Part shown: positions 1 through 9,413 of the stretch, in pieces
How positions within the stretch are numbered: the stretch's first letter is position 1
How the letters are laid out: every line of letters starts with the position of its first letter
DNA from: Novipirellula caenicola
GTDB lineage: Bacteria; Planctomycetota; Planctomycetia; Pirellulales; Pirellulaceae
Assembly (NCBI RefSeq): GCF_039545035.1
Contig: NZ_BAABRO010000001.1
Span: 310,001 to 374,000 of the forward strand
Length of the DNA stretch: 64,000 bases
Reading direction: 5' to 3'
Notes under the pieces: model-generated
What the model was told of the DNA's origin: nothing
The model's input: the letters and a program-made list of their open reading frames with translations, nothing else
Databases searched by the model: none
Program-made: the position numbers and the translations under genes

Positions 1-349
1 CGGCTCTCAGCAGTGCGGCGTCGGGTGAGTCGGCGGTCGAGACCATTTCGGTTTCCTCCAAGATTGGCTGTCGCCGCCGATTCCAGGCGGCTTTGCGACA
101 ATCGCGGCCGGTGTTCAACGCGATGCGAAACACCCAAGCCCTCAAATTCGAGACCTGATCCATCTGCTGACGATGCCGCCAACACTTCAGGAACGTTTCC
201 TGCAGCGCATCGCGAGCATCCTCGTGATTTCCGACCAAATAGAACAACGTCCCGATCAGTTCTCCGTGCGCATCGGCAAACTGGGCCTCCAAACGCGATC
301 GGAGCCGCTGGTCGAGCGTGTCATCAGAACTTGCGGGCGTTGATTCCAT
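1..349 (-). CDS. ECF-type RNA polymerase sigma factor, N-terminal part (runs off left edge)
   Basis: Reading the minus strand from an ATG at 349 gives about 116 codons with no stop before the window edge. The protein starts MESTPASSDDTLDQRLRSRL and contains LIGTLFYLVGNHEDARDALQ, then ETFLKCWRHR and NLRAWVFRIALNTGRD. This is the sigma-70 region 2 pattern of extracytoplasmic-function sigma factors: the 'DARDALQETFLK' helix for core binding and 'LRAWVFRIALN' for -10 recognition. Region 4 lies beyond the edge. Such proteins redirect RNA polymerase to a small regulon and are usually paired with a membrane anti-sigma factor, which would be outside the window. The family is clear; the regulon is unknown. 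Confidence 0.88.
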   Translation of the reverse strand, partial: MESTPASSDDTLDQRLRSRLEAQFADAHGELIGTLFYLVGNHEDARDALQETFLKCWRHRQQMDQVSNLRAWVFRIALNTGRDCRKAAWNRRRQPILEETEMVSTADSPDAALLRA

Positions 350-873
350 GGGTCTAAAGATAAGACGACCGAGCCCATGGTAGGGATTTCAAAAAGAAAA
401 AAAAGATTTCCCCGTAGCGAAAGTCGTCAAGACTTTCGGACCGCACAGCCTTCACGTAGCGGAACTCGTCAAGAGTTTCGGACCGCGCCGCTTTTTAGGA
501 CGTTCAGAAAATAAGTGGCGGGCGGTAGTGGACGAGGCAACGAGTCCTGCAGCTTCATGGAGGCCAAAAAGGACTCGTTGCCTCGTCCACTACGGAAGGC
601 GGCGCAAGTGCTTCTTCTGACGGTCCTTCGTTGCGGAACTCGTCAACGGCTTGTTGATTTACTGAGCCGCGACGCGTCAGCGGCCGGGTCCCGCGCGCTA
701 CCCGGTGCCTTACCGCCCACGGCTCACTGTTGCGATTTGCATTTCGATTAAATTAACAAGTCGTCATGAATTTCGCGATATTCCCAATCCTTAACGAAAG
801 TCTTGGCGACTTTCGCTTGTGGGGTTGGAGGTTGGAGGGTGCTTGATGACAGCCTGGAAGCCAATCCCACACC
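350..873. repeat. Intergenic block of dispersed palindromic repeats
   Basis: No gene is seen here. The block holds several short hairpins of the type CGAAAGTC-GTCAA-GACTTTCG (about 417-440) and GAACTC-GTCAA-GAGTTTC (about 460-482). A perfect 23-bp inverted repeat lies at 525-547 and 571-593, with arms beginning GTAGTGGACGAGGCAACGAG. A segment at about 650-750 recurs at 21062-21150 and partly at 10800-10860. The GAGGCAACGAG arm is related to the 33-bp repeats at 46111-46242. Confidence 0.7.
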
Positions 874-1797
874 TTAGCGTCGGCGGGCAACTCGCAGTTT
901 GGCGCTGCGGCTGCGTGGATTATGGGCGACCTCGGATTCGCTGGGCCGAAGCGGCTTTTTCGTCAACACTTCCCAGCGATCGTCGTCGCGAAACGCGTTT
1001 TTCACGATTCGGTCTTCGAGCGAATGGAAACTGATGATTACCATCCGGCCACCGGGCGCAATCCAATCGGGCGCATCACGAAGCGTCCGCTCCAAAATCC
1101 CCAACTCGTCGTTCACCGCGATCCGCAGTGCCTGGAACGTCCGCGTCGCGGGGTGAATATCGTGATTGCGGCTGCGTGGAACACAGCGACGACAGATTTC
1201 GACCAACTCGTTGACCGTGCTAATCGGTTGCCGCTCGCGTTGTTTTGCCACGATCGCCCGAGCAATTCGGCGACTGAAACGCTCTTCACCATATTGATAG
1301 ATCGCGTCGGCAATTTGCTTCTCGTCGTGTTGAGCCAACCAGCGACTTGCAGGGACTCCGTTTTCAGGATCGAATCGCAAATCCAACGGTCCGTCGACCG
1401 TGTAGCTAAACCCTCGCTCGCGATCAGCCAATTGGTCGCTCGACAATCCGAGATCCAACACCATGGCGTCAGCGGTCGTCAGATCAAATTGGTCAAGCGC
1501 CTTGGCGGCCTGCTCGTAGCTGGCCAAAAATACGGTCAGCCGAGGATCATGCGTCTCGCTCGCCACCCGAGCGCTGACGGCTGGATCGCGGTCCAGTCCA
1601 ATCACGCGAGCACCATCGTCGCTGATCGCTTTGAGCAACAATCGCGAGTGACCGCCGCCACCATAGGTCCCATCGATCACCACCTTTGGCGGCGTCGTCG
1701 CCACCTCAGGATTGGCGACCCAATACACCACCTCGTCCGGCATCACCGAAACGTGACACGTATCGATTTCGCTCGGCTCAGCTTCTTCGTTGGACAA
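874..1797 (-). CDS. rsmH: 16S rRNA (cytosine-1402-N4)-methyltransferase RsmH
   Basis: A 307-residue protein that uses S-adenosylmethionine to methylate N4 of C1402 in the decoding centre of 16S rRNA. Visible family motifs are HVSVMPDEVV near the N-terminus, the SAM-binding stretch VVIDGTYGGGGHS, MVLDLGLSSDQL, ERGFSY with PLDLRFD, TRTFQALRIAVNDEL and the C-terminal IISFHSLEDRIVKNAF. Length matches the family. The start is a TTG at 1797, chosen because a GGAAGAG ribosome-binding site sits just upstream and the reading frame begins MSNEEAEPSE. In most bacteria rsmH is in the mraZ-mraW-ftsL-mur cluster. Here no division or murein gene flanks it, which fits planctomycetes, where that cluster is scattered. 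Confidence 0.96.
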   Translation of the reverse strand: MSNEEAEPSEIDTCHVSVMPDEVVYWVANPEVATTPPKVVIDGTYGGGGHSRLLLKAISDDGARVIGLDRDPAVSARVASETHDPRLTVFLASYEQAAKALDQFDLTTADAMVLDLGLSSDQLADRERGFSYTVDGPLDLRFDPENGVPASRWLAQHDEKQIADAIYQYGEERFSRRIARAIVAKQRERQPISTVNELVEICRRCVPRSRNHDIHPATRTFQALRIAVNDELGILERTLRDAPDWIAPGGRMVIISFHSLEDRIVKNAFRDDDRWEVLTKKPLRPSESEVAHNPRSRSAKLRVARRR

Positions 1798-2005
1798 CGT
1801 CTCTTCCTAGCGTTCGGTTACAGGTGCATGATCTAACCGACCGATTCTACAGCATCGCGAGAACTATCCAACGGGATTGACGCCGGCCTAGCCGTAGCGG
1901 AACTCGTCAAGAGTTTCGGCCATCATGAGGCGTAGGGCCGGTTCCTTCCGGACGCTTCAATGACGCGATCAACGTCGGCCGGCGGGAACTGGCCCTACTC
2001 GAAAC

Positions 2006-2941
2006 TCAACCGACGCTGGCGACGGACTCGTTGCATTGCAGTGCCTTGTCCAAATTACGGCTCACTTCTTTCAATCGATCCAGATCGCCACCGCCGACTT
2101 CGGCTGCCAACCAACCAGTGAACTTGATGTCGCGAAGCGCCTGCTTCACACTCGGCCAATCGATATCGCCTTCGGTGATCTTGGTGAACTTGCCCGTTTC
2201 ACGCGAAAACCCTTTGATGTCGAGCTTCTTGATTCGCTTATCAAGCGTGCGAATCCAAGCCGCAGGGTCACCAAATTTCCAGTGGTTGCCGATGTCAAAC
2301 TGAGCACCGACCCAAGGCGAATCAAATTCGTCAATGAACGCAGCGAATGCGTCGGCCGTCTGGTCTGTCCCGCCGTTGGGGTCGTAGAACATTTCATTCC
2401 AAACGTTCTCCATCAAAATCGAAACGCCCAACTTCTCGGCATCCGGAAGCGCTTGACGGATGTTGTCGACCGCTCGCTTGTAAACCTCTTCAGCCGTCCC
2501 ATCAGAACCACGGCCGGGAACCAACAACATTGTGTCCGCCCCAACGGCTGCGGTTTGCTCGAGCCCCTTGCGAAGACTGGCCAGCGCTTTGGCTCGCGTT
2601 TGTGGATCGGCGTCGGTGTGACGGACACCCCAGTGATCCGCACCCACGGTTCCGTCAATGATCAAACCGGTTTCTTTGGCGGCCGCGTTGGCTTCGTCGA
2701 CATTGAATCCAGGCGCATTTAACTCAACCCCTTCAAAGCCCGCTTGCTTTGCCGCGGCGAACTTTTCGGTGAGCGATCCTTTGACGCCAATCATGCCAAT
2801 CTTCAGCGTCTTGCGAAGCCAAGGTTTATCGGCAGGCTTTACATCGTCCGCCGTTGACGTACGCATCATCGCCAAACCCGCGATCGAGGTGGCACCAAGT
2901 TGCAGGACACGACGACGCGGCAGGAGAGTTTGTTTTTTCAT
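2006..2941 (-). CDS. Tat-exported sugar phosphate isomerase/epimerase-like TIM barrel
   Basis: A 311-residue protein whose N-terminus has a twin-arginine signal (MKKQTLLPRRRVLQLGATS followed by a hydrophobic stretch and an Ala-rich cleavage region). The mature part is an AP-endonuclease-2 / xylose-isomerase-like barrel: KIGMIGVKGSLTEKFAAAKQ, GFEGVELNAPG, the metal-site strands SILMENVWNEMF and GAQFDIGNHWKFG, then KKLDIKGF and a terminal AAEVGGGD. Glu in MENVW, Asp in FDIGN and Glu in AAEVG are the likely metal ligands. The substrate is unknown; planctomycetes carry many such exported paralogues. The genes at 9414-10421 and 22626-23543 belong to the same fold. Confidence 0.85.
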   Translation of the reverse strand: MKKQTLLPRRRVLQLGATSIAGLAMMRTSTADDVKPADKPWLRKTLKIGMIGVKGSLTEKFAAAKQAGFEGVELNAPGFNVDEANAAAKETGLIIDGTVGADHWGVRHTDADPQTRAKALASLRKGLEQTAAVGADTMLLVPGRGSDGTAEEVYKRAVDNIRQALPDAEKLGVSILMENVWNEMFYDPNGGTDQTADAFAAFIDEFDSPWVGAQFDIGNHWKFGDPAAWIRTLDKRIKKLDIKGFSRETGKFTKITEGDIDWPSVKQALRDIKFTGWLAAEVGGGDLDRLKEVSRNLDKALQCNESVASVG

Positions 2942-3431
2942 CGCGGGAATTCACTCGCAGAGCAGAGGTGGGATGTCAGTGAAGGTCGCGGCTCATTGTA
3001 GCCGGAATCGGAGCATCCGCGGTCGGTGACCTCAACGATTTGCTGCGAATCGAAGTAACAACTTATTCTCGCCCCTTGTGCGAAAACAATCGAGCAATCT
3101 CAACCCGATGCGTCAGTTTTGAAGTTGCGAGTTTGTATTTAGCGGCAAAACCCCGGACGTTTACCTAGCCCAGTCCAACGGGCTGGGACCAAGAAAAACA
3201 ATAAATGGAAGGGCCAACGGTCCGGCCGTTTACTTCAAAACGCGTTAGCGAGAAAATTGCGATCTTGGCCCGGTCCCTCGCTGACGCGTCGGGTTGGGAT
3301 TTGCCGATGGCCTTAAACACGAGCGGAGGGCCGTTGCGAAAGCCGCAGACGGCTTTCGGTGATGTAGGAAGGGCCGCGCGTGGGCTGAAGACAGGCTGGA
3401 AGCCTATCCCACAGTGAGGGGGCGGAACGCC
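2942..3431. repeat. Intergenic region with a dispersed repeat of about 95-100 bp
   Basis: No gene is seen. The segment at about 3140-3235 (from GGCAAAACCCCGGACGTTTA through AACGGGCTGGGACCAAGAAA to the CCGGCCGTTTACTT end) is repeated as its reverse complement at about 20880-20990 with only a few differences. Next to it, GAAGTTGCGAG with GCGTCAG (3110-3130) and CGCGTTAGCGAG with CTCGCTGACGCG (3240-3290) are also found at 18055-18170. This shows a larger composite repeat family. Confidence 0.65.
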
Positions 3432-4745
3432 TTACGCGACAAAGCGGCGGATGCGGACGGCCGATGCTTGGCCTTGCGGGGTGACATTCACGCTGATGAA
3501 CTCGTCGCCTGCGGGAACACCCGATTTCACACATGCGTTGATCGGGCACGCGGGATCAAGGTTCTCGCAATTCAAAATCGGGAACAACTCACCGCCCAGT
3601 GCATCCAGACTGGCGACGATTTCGACCATCGAACCGCCTGCCCCCAAATTGCCAAAGTGCCCCTTGGCCGTGGTTACTGGCGGTTGCTCCGATGGCGGCC
3701 CAAAGACGTCCGCGATCGCTTGGGCTTCGTCACGATCGCCTTGGACCGTTCCCAAACCATGAGCGTGAATGTGTCCAATCGATTTCGGATCGGCTTTGCC
3801 CAGCGCGCCTTTCAAGACGTTTCGCACTGCTTGGCGAAGGAAATCGTCGCCGGCACCCGCTCCCACTGCACTGCTGCTGAACCCGACGACTTCGCCGAGA
3901 ATCGTGGCACCACGAGCCTGAGCGTGTTCGAGCGATTCGCACATGATCGCTGCGGCGCCTTCGCCTACGACGCTGCCGTCACGCGACACGTCAAACGGAC
4001 GACTCATCTTGGCGGGATCTTCGGTATCCGCGGCAAGTTTCTCTTGCAGCGATGCGTGTAGCGTTCGCAGCGGATGAATGCGAGATCCGGTCGCTCCGAC
4101 AATCAAGGCATCAGCATGCCCACGCTCGATCGTCGATACGGCCTCGCCCAACGCGGCACCACCGCTGGCTTCGCGAACGGTGATCGAATTGTTCGGTCCC
4201 CGCAGATTGTTGTAGATCGCGATATGGCTGGCGGGCATGTTCGGCAGGTACTTCAGCAACCACAGCGGGTTGACCTGAGGACGCCCTTCGCCCCCCCACT
4301 TGTCGAAATCAAAATTGCCTTCCGCATCCATGCATTTCAAAATGCCTGCAGAAAACTCTTCGGGCAACGACATGATGTAATCGCAACCGTAAACCACGCC
4401 GACTCGCTCGGGATCACGTTTGTCTTCGCTTAATTGTGCGTCGTGCAGTGCCAATTGAGCCACCGCGACACCCATCTCGATTTCGCGGCACATCACCTTG
4501 CTGCCTTTGCGAATCGTACGCTGCAGCGATTTATCGAGCGGCCCGTAATTGGAAATATCGCCAGTAAACTCGGTCGCTTCTGCGCCGTGATCGACGCTCA
4601 GCACGCCTTGGGGGACTTGAGTGAAGGGCTCAATGCCGCTTTGGCCTGCTCGCAATGCCGACAACATTGCCGACGAATCAATACCGAGCGGACTGACAAC
4701 ACCGCGACCTGTGATGACAACGCGACGAGAGGGAGTTCTATCCAT
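3432..4745 (-). CDS. Beta-ketoacyl-ACP synthase homologue with the catalytic Cys replaced by Glu
   Basis: A 437-residue thiolase-fold protein of the FabF/KAS II type: it opens VVITGRGVVSPLG and has GPNNSITVREASGGAALGEA, MSRPFDVSRDGSVVGEGAAA, IGHIHAHGLGTVQGD and TTAKGHFGNLGAGGSMVE. Aligned to FabF, His329 (of HG-GT) and the Lys361/His363 pair (KGHFGN) are present, but the nucleophile position (Cys in TAC-xSG) is Glu192 (REASGG). Without the Cys it cannot form an acyl-thioester. It may be a decarboxylating or chain-length-factor-like partner, comparable with KSbeta or KSQ proteins where the same position is Gln. No ACP or ketoreductase gene adjoins it. Start ATG at 4745. Confidence 0.85.
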   Translation of the reverse strand: MDRTPSRRVVITGRGVVSPLGIDSSAMLSALRAGQSGIEPFTQVPQGVLSVDHGAEATEFTGDISNYGPLDKSLQRTIRKGSKVMCREIEMGVAVAQLALHDAQLSEDKRDPERVGVVYGCDYIMSLPEEFSAGILKCMDAEGNFDFDKWGGEGRPQVNPLWLLKYLPNMPASHIAIYNNLRGPNNSITVREASGGAALGEAVSTIERGHADALIVGATGSRIHPLRTLHASLQEKLAADTEDPAKMSRPFDVSRDGSVVGEGAAAIMCESLEHAQARGATILGEVVGFSSSAVGAGAGDDFLRQAVRNVLKGALGKADPKSIGHIHAHGLGTVQGDRDEAQAIADVFGPPSEQPPVTTAKGHFGNLGAGGSMVEIVASLDALGGELFPILNCENLDPACPINACVKSGVPAGDEFISVNVTPQGQASAVRIRRFVA

Positions 4746-5009
4746 GGAAGGTCTACGACCGATCTTGGCCGGTTCACTGAAAGAGTCGAGAAACGCGTAG
4801 TTGCGTCAAAAACGGGGGATGCGAGCCGCCATTCTAGCCAGATTCCGCGAATCGTTTCAGTAGGGGCAAAATATGCATCTTTGGCTAGATGCGGGACAGG
4901 CTCGGCAGCTGCCATTGTCGTCGTTGACCACCGCAAGTGCCTATCCCACGTTCATAAAACGAAACGATTGGCGAGTTTCGCTTCGTTTCGAATTGGCGTG
5001 GGTTCTCGA

Positions 5010-6218
5010 TTAGTAGCGGCCGCGATGAGGCGCGTCAAACGGAACCGCAGTCGCCGTGCGAGGGGCGATCGGATTGGTCGTCAGATTTTCGGAGGCACGC
5101 CCACGAAATTCAACGAACATCAACGCATCGGCTCGCCCTGAGGTATTTCCCGTCAACATGTCAAAATTCATAAACGACGATCCGCCCTGACGCTCAGGAC
5201 TGGCCACCACCCCACAAGACAGCAGCAACACCTTGTCCGATTCCCAGCGGAATCGTTCGTGCAGTCGCCAACTGACAACTTGTGGCACGTCGATTCGCGT
5301 GCGATGGACTTGTTGATTTCGCAGCGGTAACTCGAGATCCACGTGGTTGAATTTGTCGACCTGATCGATTTCGGCTTTGATCATCACGTCGATGACGCTG
5401 TTGTTTGTCGTCAACAACGGACTGAGCGATAAACGATACCCCTCTTGGACTTCGCCGGTTTCGGGTTCGTAGGGTGGCCATCCTTGCGGCGATTCGCGGA
5501 CGTTTCGCACGTAGTTGCGGCCGCGGGTTCGCGACAATTTTTCGGTTTGACCGTTAAAAATCGGCAAATCGACCCCTTGGATCTCGCGAGCATCCGTGCG
5601 TTGGCGAAGCATGTTCAACACCACCGCGGCGTTTTCCTTGCTCAACAACCATGCTTGAACGCCTGGCGAATCGACTGGCACGTGTGTCATCAACATGTGA
5701 GCGCGGGCACGCCAATTCGGGTTGCCCACGGTCATCAGTCGTAGATGCAACACTTGCGGCTGGATGTCGCCCGCAATGAACCGATCGACAATCCCCGCCA
5801 CCACTTGGTGCACCTCGGGAGTGTGATAAACGGACAATTCGTCCCGCGTCGCACTCATGAATCCAAACGGTTCGGTGAACCAGACGTCGGTGCCGGTTTC
5901 CCGCAAAATCCAGTCGATAACCGCCTGTTCGGGGCGATCATGCTGCGTCAAATAGCGGGTATAAGCGGTCAAATCGTAGACCCGATGCTCTTGCCCCGCA
6001 TTACGCGGCAACTCCCCCCCGCCAGTGACCTGACCGTTGGGTTGCGGCCGCGTCGCAGCGGGTTGGCGAGCGGCAGGGTTCTGCTGCAAACTCGGAGGCG
6101 TCGCGTTGGCCGGCAATCCCATACCCTGCGGCGGCGGTGATTGGGCATCTGCCACCTGCGCGTGGCTGAGGGCAACAAGAGTGGCGCAGAACGCCCCGGC
6201 AATCAAAGTTGGTCGCAT
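5010..6218 (-). CDS. Secreted protein of unknown function, secretin-domain-like character
   Basis: The open frame extends upstream to 6584, but I start at the ATG at 6218 because AGGA lies nine bases ahead of it and the protein then begins with a good signal peptide (MRPTLIAGAFCATLVALSHA, cleavage near QVADA). The 402-residue product has a Pro/Gln/Asn-rich linker at about residues 25-70, then an alpha/beta part (VYDLTAYTRYL, DELSVYHTPEVHQVVAGIVD) and a beta-rich C-terminal half (YRLSLSPLLTTNNSVIDVMI). The 'VYHTPEVHQ' stretch followed by a beta domain recalls the short N-domains of secretins, but I do not recognise a named family. Probably periplasmic. Real gene, function unknown. Confidence 0.7.
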   Translation of the reverse strand: MRPTLIAGAFCATLVALSHAQVADAQSPPPQGMGLPANATPPSLQQNPAARQPAATRPQPNGQVTGGGELPRNAGQEHRVYDLTAYTRYLTQHDRPEQAVIDWILRETGTDVWFTEPFGFMSATRDELSVYHTPEVHQVVAGIVDRFIAGDIQPQVLHLRLMTVGNPNWRARAHMLMTHVPVDSPGVQAWLLSKENAAVVLNMLRQRTDAREIQGVDLPIFNGQTEKLSRTRGRNYVRNVRESPQGWPPYEPETGEVQEGYRLSLSPLLTTNNSVIDVMIKAEIDQVDKFNHVDLELPLRNQQVHRTRIDVPQVVSWRLHERFRWESDKVLLLSCGVVASPERQGGSSFMNFDMLTGNTSGRADALMFVEFRGRASENLTTNPIAPRTATAVPFDAPHRGRY

Positions 6219-6741
6219 CGATTCCATTCCTGGCCGATTTAGGAAACAAGTATTTGTTCCCTGGCTATACGGCTTGAGTCGAATTGGTCGCAAGGTTGAA
6301 AAAAAGCGAAAATTGCTTGCGTGCCTCGCATCGGACAAGCGACCGCGACGCTCCCGCATCCTTTTGGTCCGCAATTTGTCGCTCGCACGAGCTCGATCCG
6401 GCGTTCGAAAACCGGATCGATGGCCGCTCGCCCCCCGCATATCGACCTCGGTCTTTACCGCAACGGCACTACCAATTGGCACTGTGCCGAGCATGCTGCC
6501 TAGTTTGCCAACAGGCCGATTTGCCAACAGGCCGATTGGGGGGACTTCTTTCCCGTGTTCCCTACTAGACGCGGAACCGACCACGCGACTTTCAACGTAC
6601 CCATCCCCCCGACGCTGGGCGATTCTTTGCTGAATTGAAAAGCTAGCGGTTGTTGTTGCATTGATCGGGCGATTAGAATTCGCACAACTTTCCCCCGGGC
6701 TTCATGGCCCCTTAACACAACATGGCTAGGCGACCGCAGTC
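6219..6741. other. Intergenic region between divergent genes
   Basis: About 520 bases separate the secreted protein gene (minus) from the Na/Pi cotransporter gene (plus), so both promoters should lie here. The only structure I see is a direct duplication of TTGCCAACAGGCCGATT at about 6507-6540. No gene is supported; an open frame through this area is just the upstream extension of the minus-strand gene. Confidence 0.5.
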
Positions 6742-8421
6742 TTGGAATTCTCAGCACTCACCGAACTTGTTTGTGGTCTCGTTGGCGGACTCGGTATTTT
6801 CTTGTTGGGCATGAAAAACATGTCCGAGGGAATGCAGGCGGTTGCCGGCAGCAGCTTGCGGAAAATGATTGCCGCAGTCACGAACAATCGAATCTTTGCA
6901 ACGATCGTCGGCGTCATCGTCACGTGTGTGGTCCAATCAAGCTCGATCACGACCGTGATGGTGGTGGGCTTTGTCAACAGCGGCGTGATGGAATTGTCCC
7001 AGGCGATTGGCGTGATCATGGGCGCCAATATTGGGACGACGATCACCGGTTGGATCTTGGTGCTAAAGATTGGCAAGTATGGATTGCCGGTTCTCGGCGG
7101 CGCCGCGTTCGTCTATCTGTTCTCGCGTGGCGAGCGACCGCGGTACTGGGCGATGGCGATCATGGGCGTCGGCATGGTCTTCTTCGGTTTGGAATTGATG
7201 AAGGATGCCTGCGCAATCATCAAACAGCTGCCCGATTTCGAAGCTTGGTTCAAAACGTTTAATGCCGATTCTTATATCGGCGTTTTGAAGTGTGCGATGA
7301 TTGGTTGCATTCTGACGACCATGGTTCAATCATCCTCGGCAACGCTTGGGATCACGATCTCGTTGGCATCGCAAGGAATCATCAGCTACGAAACCGCAGC
7401 CGCCTTGGTGCTAGGCGAAAACATCGGAACCACGATCACTGCGTTTCTTGCTTCGCTCGGAGCCACCACGAACGCGCGGCGAGCGGCCTATTTCCATGTC
7501 ATCTTCAACATGTTTGGCGTGTTATGGATCACCGCGATCTTTCGCTACTACATCGTGTTGATCAAATGGTTGGTCGTCGGCGACGTTGATACCGAATTGA
7601 TTGTCGACGGTGAAACGACGTTCCCCAATCGAACCGCCGCGATCGCGGCAACGCACACGGTGTTTAACATCGCCAATGTGCTGTTGTTCCTTCTGTTCGT
7701 GCCCCAATTCGTCCGTTTGTTGAATTGGATGGTTCCGTCGAAAGATTTCAAAGAGAAGCCTCGTTTGACCGACCTCGACATTCGGTTGTTGGAAACGCCG
7801 CTGTTGGCGATCGAACAGTCGCGTCGCGAGATCGAACGGATGGCCGATGGCTGTTCAAAAATGCTCGATTGGTTGGCGGAATTGATCCAACAAGACAATC
7901 CCGACAAGTCGCTGGCGGACCGCTTGCGAAAACGAGAACAAGTGCTCGATTCGATCCAAGATGAAATTGCGGTCTACGTCACCAATCTGCTCTCCAGCAA
8001 TCTGCCGCATTCGGTCGCTGACGAAGCAAGACGTCAATTGCGAATGGCCGACGAATATGAATCGATTAGCGATTACATCGTCAATCTCGACAAGTTTGAC
8101 CGCAAATTGCGACGCGATGGGCTGCGATTTTCGCCGGCTCAGATTCAAGACTTGGTCCAGCTGAACCAGATTGCGGCAGAATATCTACGCGAAGTCAACG
8201 AGGCCTTCCGCCAAGGCAACGACAACGTGATTCTAAAGACCGATGCCACCAACAAACGCGTGCGTACGAAAATCAAAATGCTCCGTAAAGCGCATTTGGA
8301 AGAATTGTCCGACGGCCAAACACCTCCATTGGTAAGCGTTGCCTACCTGGCATCGCTGAACGCGTTCGCTCGCGTCCGCGATCACTCGCAAAACATCGCC
8401 GAATCGATCCCCAGCGAATAG
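6742..8421 (+). CDS. Na+/phosphate cotransporter family protein with C-terminal PhoU-like domain
   Basis: A 559-residue membrane protein. The first about 340 residues carry two inverted-repeat halves, each with the signature Gln-Ser-Ser-Ser plus Asn-Ile-Gly-Thr-Thr: VVQSSSITTVMVVGF with GANIGTTITGW, and MVQSSSATLGITISL with GENIGTTITAFLA. This is the NptA/YjbB (SLC34-like) pattern for sodium-coupled phosphate uptake or export. The C-terminal about 190 residues are helical and resemble PhoU (ADEYESISDYIVNLDKF). The start is a TTG at 6742: an in-frame TAG sits 15 bases upstream and the next ATG would cut the first helix. No pst or pho genes adjoin it. Confidence 0.93.
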   Translation: MEFSALTELVCGLVGGLGIFLLGMKNMSEGMQAVAGSSLRKMIAAVTNNRIFATIVGVIVTCVVQSSSITTVMVVGFVNSGVMELSQAIGVIMGANIGTTITGWILVLKIGKYGLPVLGGAAFVYLFSRGERPRYWAMAIMGVGMVFFGLELMKDACAIIKQLPDFEAWFKTFNADSYIGVLKCAMIGCILTTMVQSSSATLGITISLASQGIISYETAAALVLGENIGTTITAFLASLGATTNARRAAYFHVIFNMFGVLWITAIFRYYIVLIKWLVVGDVDTELIVDGETTFPNRTAAIAATHTVFNIANVLLFLLFVPQFVRLLNWMVPSKDFKEKPRLTDLDIRLLETPLLAIEQSRREIERMADGCSKMLDWLAELIQQDNPDKSLADRLRKREQVLDSIQDEIAVYVTNLLSSNLPHSVADEARRQLRMADEYESISDYIVNLDKFDRKLRRDGLRFSPAQIQDLVQLNQIAAEYLREVNEAFRQGNDNVILKTDATNKRVRTKIKMLRKAHLEELSDGQTPPLVSVAYLASLNAFARVRDHSQNIAESIPSE

Positions 8422-8547
8422 GTCGTTACGGTAGGAAGCGGGGGATTTCGATCTGCCGCTGCGGTTGCGTCAACACAGAGCGTTGTGCGGCGAGTACATT
8501 AACGTACTCGCCGCTTTCGTTTCTCTCCTAACCATGACGCCTGCCCC

Positions 8548-9378
8548 ATGTTTCGAATTCTCGTTTGCGTTCTTGCCTTTCTCGCTTGGACCTCCGCAAC
8601 GCTTGTTGGCGCCGCGGATAGTCAGCCCAAATCGGTTGGCTATAAAACCGCGACCGACATCCACTACCGCACTTCCGTCGTTGCGACGATCAACGAACAA
8701 TGTCGTCTGGATGTCTACTATCCTGAGAACGTCAACGATGCCCCGACGATCGTTTGGTTTCACGGCGGAGGACTGACCGGCGGAAAACGCGAAATCCCAT
8801 CGCCGCTGAAAAACAAAGGCGTGATCATTGTCGGAGTCGATTACCGGCTCAGCCCGCAGGTGACCGTAAACGATTGCATCGACGATGCCGCAGCCTCGGT
8901 TGCATGGACATTCAATAATATTGAGCAATACGGTGGATCCCGCGACAAGATTTTTGTCAGCGGCCATTCCGCCGGCGGTTATCTGACCAGCATGATTGGG
9001 ATGGATAAAACGTGGCTCGCCGCTCATCAAATCGATGCCGACGATATCGCAGGTTTGATCCCGTTCAGCGGCCACACGATCACTCACTTTACCGCTCGCA
9101 AAGAACAAGGCATCGGCGGCAAACAGCCGGTCATCGATAGGTTGGCTCCGCTGTTTCATGTTCGCAATGACTGTCCACCGCTGCTGTTGATCACCGGTGA
9201 TCGCGAACTCGAGATGCTTGGGCGTTACGAGGAAAACGCCTACCTGTGGCGAATGATGCAAGTCGTTGGCCACCCGAACACCAAACTGCACGAATTGGAC
9301 GGATTCAACCATGGACAGATGGCCGAACCCGCATTTCCGCTGCTGCTAAGATTCGTCCATTCGATCGCCAAAGACTAA
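8548..9378 (+). CDS. Secreted alpha/beta hydrolase (esterase/lipase, HSL-like)
   Basis: A 276-residue protein beginning with a signal peptide (MFRILVCVLAFLAWTSATLV, cut near GAA). The mature part has the HGGG oxyanion motif (IVWFHGGGLTGGK, about residue 72), the nucleophile elbow GHSAGG (about residue 139) and a C-terminal His in FNHGQM. The acid is probably the Asp of ITGDRE or a neighbour. This is the BD-FAE / carboxylesterase layout, acting outside the cytoplasm on an unknown ester. The following Tat-exported isomerase-like gene starts 35 bases downstream on the same strand, so the two may be co-transcribed. Confidence 0.9.
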   Translation: MFRILVCVLAFLAWTSATLVGAADSQPKSVGYKTATDIHYRTSVVATINEQCRLDVYYPENVNDAPTIVWFHGGGLTGGKREIPSPLKNKGVIIVGVDYRLSPQVTVNDCIDDAAASVAWTFNNIEQYGGSRDKIFVSGHSAGGYLTSMIGMDKTWLAAHQIDADDIAGLIPFSGHTITHFTARKEQGIGGKQPVIDRLAPLFHVRNDCPPLLLITGDRELEMLGRYEENAYLWRMMQVVGHPNTKLHELDGFNHGQMAEPAFPLLLRFVHSIAKD

Positions 9379-9413
9379 CACGGTAACAGTACCTCCTTTT
9401 TCAGGAATCAGAC

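Noticed and set aside
922-1836. A 304-codon plus-strand frame opposite rsmH
   Set aside because: Exact antisense of a highly conserved gene, no protein features; a shadow frame.
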